NCBI GenBank assembly: GCA_041685075.1
Contig: JAWLGN010000088.1
Location: forward strand, 1 to 18,770
Source: JAMCRM01 sp041685075
GTDB taxonomy: Bacteria; Acidobacteriota; Terriglobia; Bryobacterales; Bryobacteraceae
Reading direction: 5' to 3'
DNA length: 18,770 bases
Shown here piece after piece: positions 15,401 through 18,770 of this stretch. Within the stretch, counting starts at the first letter, position 1, and each line of letters opens with the position of its first letter. The position numbers and the translations under genes were made by a program. The notes under the pieces are model-generated. The model worked only from the letters and a program-made list of their open reading frames with translations. It did not search any database and was not told the DNA's origin.

Positions 15401-17620
15401 CTACCGGCGCGGTTCGAGCAGCAGCGCGGGGCCGGCGGGGAACTGGAGAAACGGCAGCGGGCGGTTCTCACCCGCATAGAATGCTTTCCACTGGTCGCGG
15501 TAGTGGCGCGAGAGAGCGTGGCCGGACTGCCCTATGGGAAGGGTGAGGACGGTGCGGTCCCAATCGCCTGCCTCGACGGACATTCGCATGGAGGGGCCCA
15601 TGCGCGCGGTGGTCTGCTTCACGGTGGTGCCGGAGCCGCTGGCGGGCAGCGGTCCGATATCGAAGTAACGGCCGACGAGGGGCACGCGCGAGATCACCGG
15701 GTGGCGGATGTAGAGCTGGAGATAGCGGCCGTAGCGCCAGCGGGCCATGCTTGATCCCTGCAGGCGGCGGCCCTCCTCGAGCCCGCTCTCGAGCGCGGCC
15801 AGAAGCTGCGCGTCCCAATCGTCAAACCAGCCGTCCGGCTGTTCCCGCAACAATCTCTCGATCACCGCGGGAGCCATGGGGGCGGTCCAGGCGGGCCCCT
15901 TGGGGACGGCGGCCTGGGACAGTTCGCGCCGGAAATGGCGGTAGGCCAGGGTGGCCACCAGCGGCGCGGCCAGCGCCTGGTCCATCTGCCCGTTCCACCC
16001 GCGCAGCAGTTCGACGGCTTCCCTGAGGGCGGGGCGCGAAGGCTTGCGGTCCCAGGCGGCCACGATGCGCCGCGCCAGGAAGTGGCTGAAGGCGCAGTAG
16101 ATGTCCTTCTGGATGGCGGCCATCTCCTCGGCTCGCCAGCCCGCGCGCGATTCCAGCCGTTTGCGGATCTGCCGCTCGCGGTAGTGGGCGGCGAAGACCC
16201 CGCCCACGCGGTAGGGGTAACCGGGAGGGAAGGGGTTCTGGTTGGCCGTGACGATGAAACCAGCGGGCGGGTTGAAGGCCGAGGGCAGTTCGGAGAACGG
16301 GATCCAGCCGTCCCACTCGTATTCCCCCGTAGCGCCGTCCACGGGGACGTGGCCCTCGAAGTTGCGGCGGATGGGAAGCAGGCCGGCCACCTGGAAGCCG
16401 ATGTTGCCGTCCGTGTCGGCGTAGACGAAGTTGGAACCGGGGCCGGGGAGGCGGGCCAGGGCGGCGGTGAACTCGCGCCAGTTGCGGGCGCGGTTGATCT
16501 CCGGGAAGGGATAGGCGAAGGCGCGGGGGTTGGCGCCGGCCCAGCGCAGGCTCAGGCGCTCGCCGCCCTCGGAGACGAACAGCGGGCCGTGGCGGGTGAC
16601 CCAGTTGGTCATCTCCTGTGCGGGGGCATTTTTCACCCGGATGATCTCGCGTTCACGGCGGGCCTGCTCGCTGGCGCCGCGGTAAAGGTAACGGCCGGTG
16701 CGGTCGTCGAACCGCTCGATGTAAAGGTCCTGGACGTCGAAGCCGAGGTTGGTGATGCCCCAAGCGATGCGGTCGTTGTGCCCCGCGATCACACCGGGCG
16801 CGCCGGGCAGCGAGACGCCCGCCACGTTGAGCCCGGGGGCCTGGAGGCGCACCGCGAACCAGACGTTGGGCAGCGAGTAGTCCAGGTGCATGTCGATGGC
16901 GAGGATGGGGCGGCCGGTGGCGGTGCGGCTGCCGGCGATGGCCCAGGCATTCGAGCCGGGCTGCGCCTCGCCGCCGCTGCGCACCGGGTAGAGGGTCTCC
17001 ACCTTGGCGCGGTCTCCGGAGGCGAGCATGGAGCGGCGCGCCAGGTCCGAGCGCCAGGTGTCTGTGAGGGTGCGGAACATCTGGAGTCCGACCAGGATGG
17101 AATCCACCACGCTCCAGGGGCGGGGGTGATAGCCGAGCAGGGAGAACTCCAGGGGCAGGCGGTCCATGTGGCCGCGCATGTAGGCGTTGACGCCGCGGGC
17201 GTAGGCGGCCAGCACGGCCAGGTCTTCGGGCGGCGCCACTGTGGCGGCCTCCTCGGCAATGCGGCGCAGTCGCAGGCGGCGCGCTTCGCGGTCCGATTCC
17301 AAGCCCGCGGGGCCGATGACTTCAGCCAAATCGCCCGCGGCCAGCCGTCGCAGGGCATCCATCTGCCAGAGGCGCTCCTGCGCGGTGGCATAGCCCTGGG
17401 CGAACCAGGCGTCCTCGAGAGATGCGGCGCGGATGTGCGGGACGCCGGAGCGGTCCCAGGCGATGGAGGCCCGGCCGTCGAGCGCCGCCGGCACAGAACC
17501 GGAGCGGCGCGGCAGGGGACGCCAGGCGAACCACCAGACCACGGCGAGCGCGGCCACCAGCAGCGCGGCAATCAACAGGTTGATATAGAGGACGGCGCGG
17601 CCGAGGGCGGAACGTGCCAT
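15401..17620 (-). CDS. Penicillin-acylase-family Ntn hydrolase, membrane-anchored
   Basis: 739 aa. A hydrophobic segment at about 9-31 forms a signal anchor placing the enzyme outside the cytoplasm. The fold is the penicillin amidase (S45) type. After an alpha-subunit region (WDRSGVPHIRA, FAQGYATAQERLWQMD), the precursor cleavage site is PGSNAWAIAG, where Ser223 would become the N-terminal nucleophile of the beta chain. LAIDMHLDYSLPNVWF, LPGAPGVIAGHNDRIAWG and FIVTANQNPFP (the Asn region of the oxyanion hole) are further family blocks. Members hydrolyse amide bonds in penicillins, acyl-homoserine lactones or other N-acyl compounds; the substrate here is unknown. The ATG has no ribosome-binding site, but TATGAT ends 8 bases upstream. 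Its 3' end converges on the HAD gene with a 4-base gap. Confidence 0.93.
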   Translation of the reverse strand: MARSALGRAVLYINLLIAALLVAALAVVWWFAWRPLPRRSGSVPAALDGRASIAWDRSGVPHIRAASLEDAWFAQGYATAQERLWQMDALRRLAAGDLAEVIGPAGLESDREARRLRLRRIAEEAATVAPPEDLAVLAAYARGVNAYMRGHMDRLPLEFSLLGYHPRPWSVVDSILVGLQMFRTLTDTWRSDLARRSMLASGDRAKVETLYPVRSGGEAQPGSNAWAIAGSRTATGRPILAIDMHLDYSLPNVWFAVRLQAPGLNVAGVSLPGAPGVIAGHNDRIAWGITNLGFDVQDLYIERFDDRTGRYLYRGASEQARREREIIRVKNAPAQEMTNWVTRHGPLFVSEGGERLSLRWAGANPRAFAYPFPEINRARNWREFTAALARLPGPGSNFVYADTDGNIGFQVAGLLPIRRNFEGHVPVDGATGEYEWDGWIPFSELPSAFNPPAGFIVTANQNPFPPGYPYRVGGVFAAHYRERQIRKRLESRAGWRAEEMAAIQKDIYCAFSHFLARRIVAAWDRKPSRPALREAVELLRGWNGQMDQALAAPLVATLAYRHFRRELSQAAVPKGPAWTAPMAPAVIERLLREQPDGWFDDWDAQLLAALESGLEEGRRLQGSSMARWRYGRYLQLYIRHPVISRVPLVGRYFDIGPLPASGSGTTVKQTTARMGPSMRMSVEAGDWDRTVLTLPIGQSGHALSRHYRDQWKAFYAGENRPLPFLQFPAGPALLLEPRR

Positions 17621-17628
17621 TACCTATC

Positions 17629-17634
17629 ATCATA
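17629..17634 (-). promoter_or_regulatory. Putative -10 hexamer of the acylase gene (near-leaderless)
   Basis: On the minus strand TATGAT (5/6 to TATAAT) ends 8 bases before the ATG at 17620. Transcription would begin at or within about two bases of the start codon, and no Shine-Dalgarno sequence is present. No clear -35 is seen in the GC-rich upstream sequence. Confidence 0.4.
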
Positions 17635-17653
17635 GCGGGCGAAACGGAGGCGG

Positions 17654-17696
17654 GCCGGGGCGGGATGAAGCCCGGCGGCGGCCTCGAAAGACCGCC
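17654..17696 (-). terminator. Tandem hairpins after ahpD
   Basis: Read on the minus strand, the first hairpin (17677-17696) has an 8-bp stem GGCGGTCT/AGGCCGCC with one G-U pair and a UUCG loop. The second has arms GCCGGG/CCCGGC (17654-17659 and 17671-17676) around an 11-base loop. They lie between the ahpD stop and the acylase promoter and could end the ahpCD message, although no U-run follows, so a Rho-independent stop is doubtful. Confidence 0.35.
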
Positions 17697-17711
17697 CCAG
17701 GGGAAGGTGTG

Positions 17712-18257
17712 TCAGGCGGCAACGGCGGCGCTGGGGTCGCGTTCCAGTTCGAGGGCGGCGGCCAGCCCGTGAATCACCGCGGCGATGCGCACGGCGGCCA
17801 GGACGGTTTCCTCGGTCACGCCTTTCTCCCGCAGCACGCGCTCGTGCGAGCCCACGCAGGCCTGGCAGCTATTGATGGCCGAGACCGCCAGGCACCACAG
17901 CTCGAAGTCCACAGGGTCGCCGCCGTGGCTGCGGATCACCTGCATGCGCAGGCGCGCGGGGATGGTGCGGTACTTATCGTTGCTTACCAGGTGCAGGAAG
18001 CGGTAGTAGACATTGTTCATCCCCATGATGGCGGCGGCGGCCTTGGCGGCGCGCAGCGCCTCGGGCGAGAGATGCGCGGCGGCTTCCTCGAGGATGGCGG
18101 CGCTCAACTCCGCATTCCTGGAGGCGGCCGCCGTGGCGACGGCGGTCCCCCAGGCCTGCTGTTCGGTCAACTCGGTCTGGCGCAGAACGCTGGACAGGTT
18201 CAGGCGCAAGTCCTTGGCATAGTCGGGCAATCCGGCCAGCAGAGTCTCGAGATTCAT
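17712..18257 (-). CDS. ahpD: Alkyl hydroperoxide reductase AhpD (carboxymuconolactone-decarboxylase-like)
   Basis: 181 aa from the ATG at 18257. AhpD is the thiol reductant that recycles AhpC in organisms lacking AhpF, itself reduced through lipoyl-bearing proteins in mycobacteria. The active site SCQACVGSH gives Cys131, Cys134 and His138 (CxxCxxxH), with Glu119 upstream in VDFELWCLAV. These positions are within one residue of those I recall for the mycobacterial enzyme. A longer frame open to 18695 reads through ahpC in the wrong frame and is rejected. The ATG is 2 bases after the ahpC stop and has no good ribosome-binding site, so translation is probably coupled to ahpC. Confidence 0.95.
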   Translation of the reverse strand: MNLETLLAGLPDYAKDLRLNLSSVLRQTELTEQQAWGTAVATAAASRNAELSAAILEEAAAHLSPEALRAAKAAAAIMGMNNVYYRFLHLVSNDKYRTIPARLRMQVIRSHGGDPVDFELWCLAVSAINSCQACVGSHERVLREKGVTEETVLAAVRIAAVIHGLAAALELERDPSAAVAA

Positions 18258-18259
18258 GA

Positions 18260-18770
18260 TTACACCGCGACGCTGAGGACGGCTTCGCCCTTCTTCCAGT
18301 TGCAGGGGCACAGCTCGTCGGTCTGCAGAGCGTCGAGGACACGGAGCACTTCCTCGGGGCTGCGGCCCACCGAGAGATCCGTCACGTAGACGAAGCGGAC
18401 GATCCCCTCGGGGTCCACCAGGAAGGTGGCGCGCTGCGCGACGCCGGCGTTGGGGTCGAGAATGCCCAGCGCCGAGGTCAGCTCGCGCTTCACATCGGCC
18501 AGCATGGGGAAGGGCAGGTCCTTCAGGTCCTCGTGATGCTGCCGCCAGGCGAGGTGGACGAATTCGGAGTCGACGCTGGCGCCCAGGATCTGGCAGTCGC
18601 GGTCGGCGAACTCGCTGTTCAGACGGCCGAAGCCGGCGATCTCGGTGGGACAGACGAAGGTGAAGTCCTTCGGCCAGAAGAAGTAGAGCTTCCACTTGCC
18701 GGGGAAGTCCTTGTCGGTGATGGTCTCAAACGTCTTGCCCTTTTCGGTGCTGACGGTGGCGGTTACGGAA
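18260..18770 (-). CDS. ahpC: Peroxiredoxin AhpC (N-terminus cut by right edge)
   Basis: 169 residues are visible, and perhaps 20-25 N-terminal ones lie beyond the window. AhpC reduces hydrogen peroxide, organic hydroperoxides and peroxynitrite in the cytoplasm. The peroxidatic cysteine is in DFTFVCPTEIAGF, a perfect 2-Cys peroxiredoxin motif, followed by GASVDSEF. The resolving region near the C-terminus is ELCPCNWKKGE, with the CPC pair typical of AhpC proteins partnered with AhpD. A run-in Met at 18505 is internal and not a start. No adjacent oxyR-type regulator is visible; it could lie to the right. Confidence 0.96.
   Translation of the reverse strand, partial: SVTATVSTEKGKTFETITDKDFPGKWKLYFFWPKDFTFVCPTEIAGFGRLNSEFADRDCQILGASVDSEFVHLAWRQHHEDLKDLPFPMLADVKRELTSALGILDPNAGVAQRATFLVDPEGIVRFVYVTDLSVGRSPEEVLRVLDALQTDELCPCNWKKGEAVLSVAV

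Noticed and set aside
15935..17635. 566-codon open frame on the plus strand
   Set aside because: Antisense shadow of the penicillin acylase gene.
17712..18695. 327-codon frame including ahpD
   Set aside because: The part before 18257 is the wrong frame of ahpC; only the final 181 residues are AhpD.

Overview
The window is GC-rich chromosomal DNA, densely packed with ordinary bacterial genes. Protein character suggests Acidobacteriota, perhaps the Bryobacterales/Solibacter group: many secreted hydrolases, an E. coli-type Gnd beside a KDG-kinase-like PfkB protein, a tilS-ftsH-phosphatase block, and a long XRE regulator. That assignment is recall, not a search result. I see no rRNA, tRNA, CRISPR array, insertion sequence, prophage or attachment site, and no gene-free stretch over 300 bases.

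Layout. 1-2376 (minus): an S9-family peptidase followed directly by the start of a secreted protein, perhaps an esterase, that runs off the left edge. 2384-4941: an XRE-type regulator (minus) faces two small ORFs of unknown function (plus) across an AT-rich divergent intergenic region with a near-consensus sigma70 promoter; a secreted protein of unknown function follows. 4949-7805 (minus): queA, a radical SAM protein and an SDR oxidoreductase. 7850-11032 (minus): a KdsC-like HAD phosphatase, a KDG-type sugar kinase and 6-phosphogluconate dehydrogenase. 11325-15396 (plus): tilS, ftsH and a Gph-like HAD phosphatase. 15401-17620 (minus): a membrane-anchored penicillin-acylase-type Ntn hydrolase. 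17712-18770 (minus): ahpD and ahpC, the latter cut by the right edge.

How the genes fit together. The order gnd, sugar kinase, HAD phosphatase, SDR has short gaps (24, 51 and 44 bases) and looks like a sugar-acid operon. It may extend 56 bases further into the radical SAM gene and queA, which overlap by 4 bases. tilS and ftsH each carry a copy of TATAACAnnTAGCG about 100 bases before the start codon, suggesting matching promoters. AhpC and AhpD form a peroxide-reduction pair. Two genes, the S9 peptidase and the penicillin acylase, have a -10-like hexamer only 6 and 8 bases before the ATG, which suggests leaderless mRNAs.

Most genes here are familiar, and I see no clear evidence of a large undescribed system. 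The least explained part is 3.27-4.94 kb: the regulator, its divergent promoter region, two small unknown ORFs (the first possibly frame-disrupted) and the secreted unknown protein.
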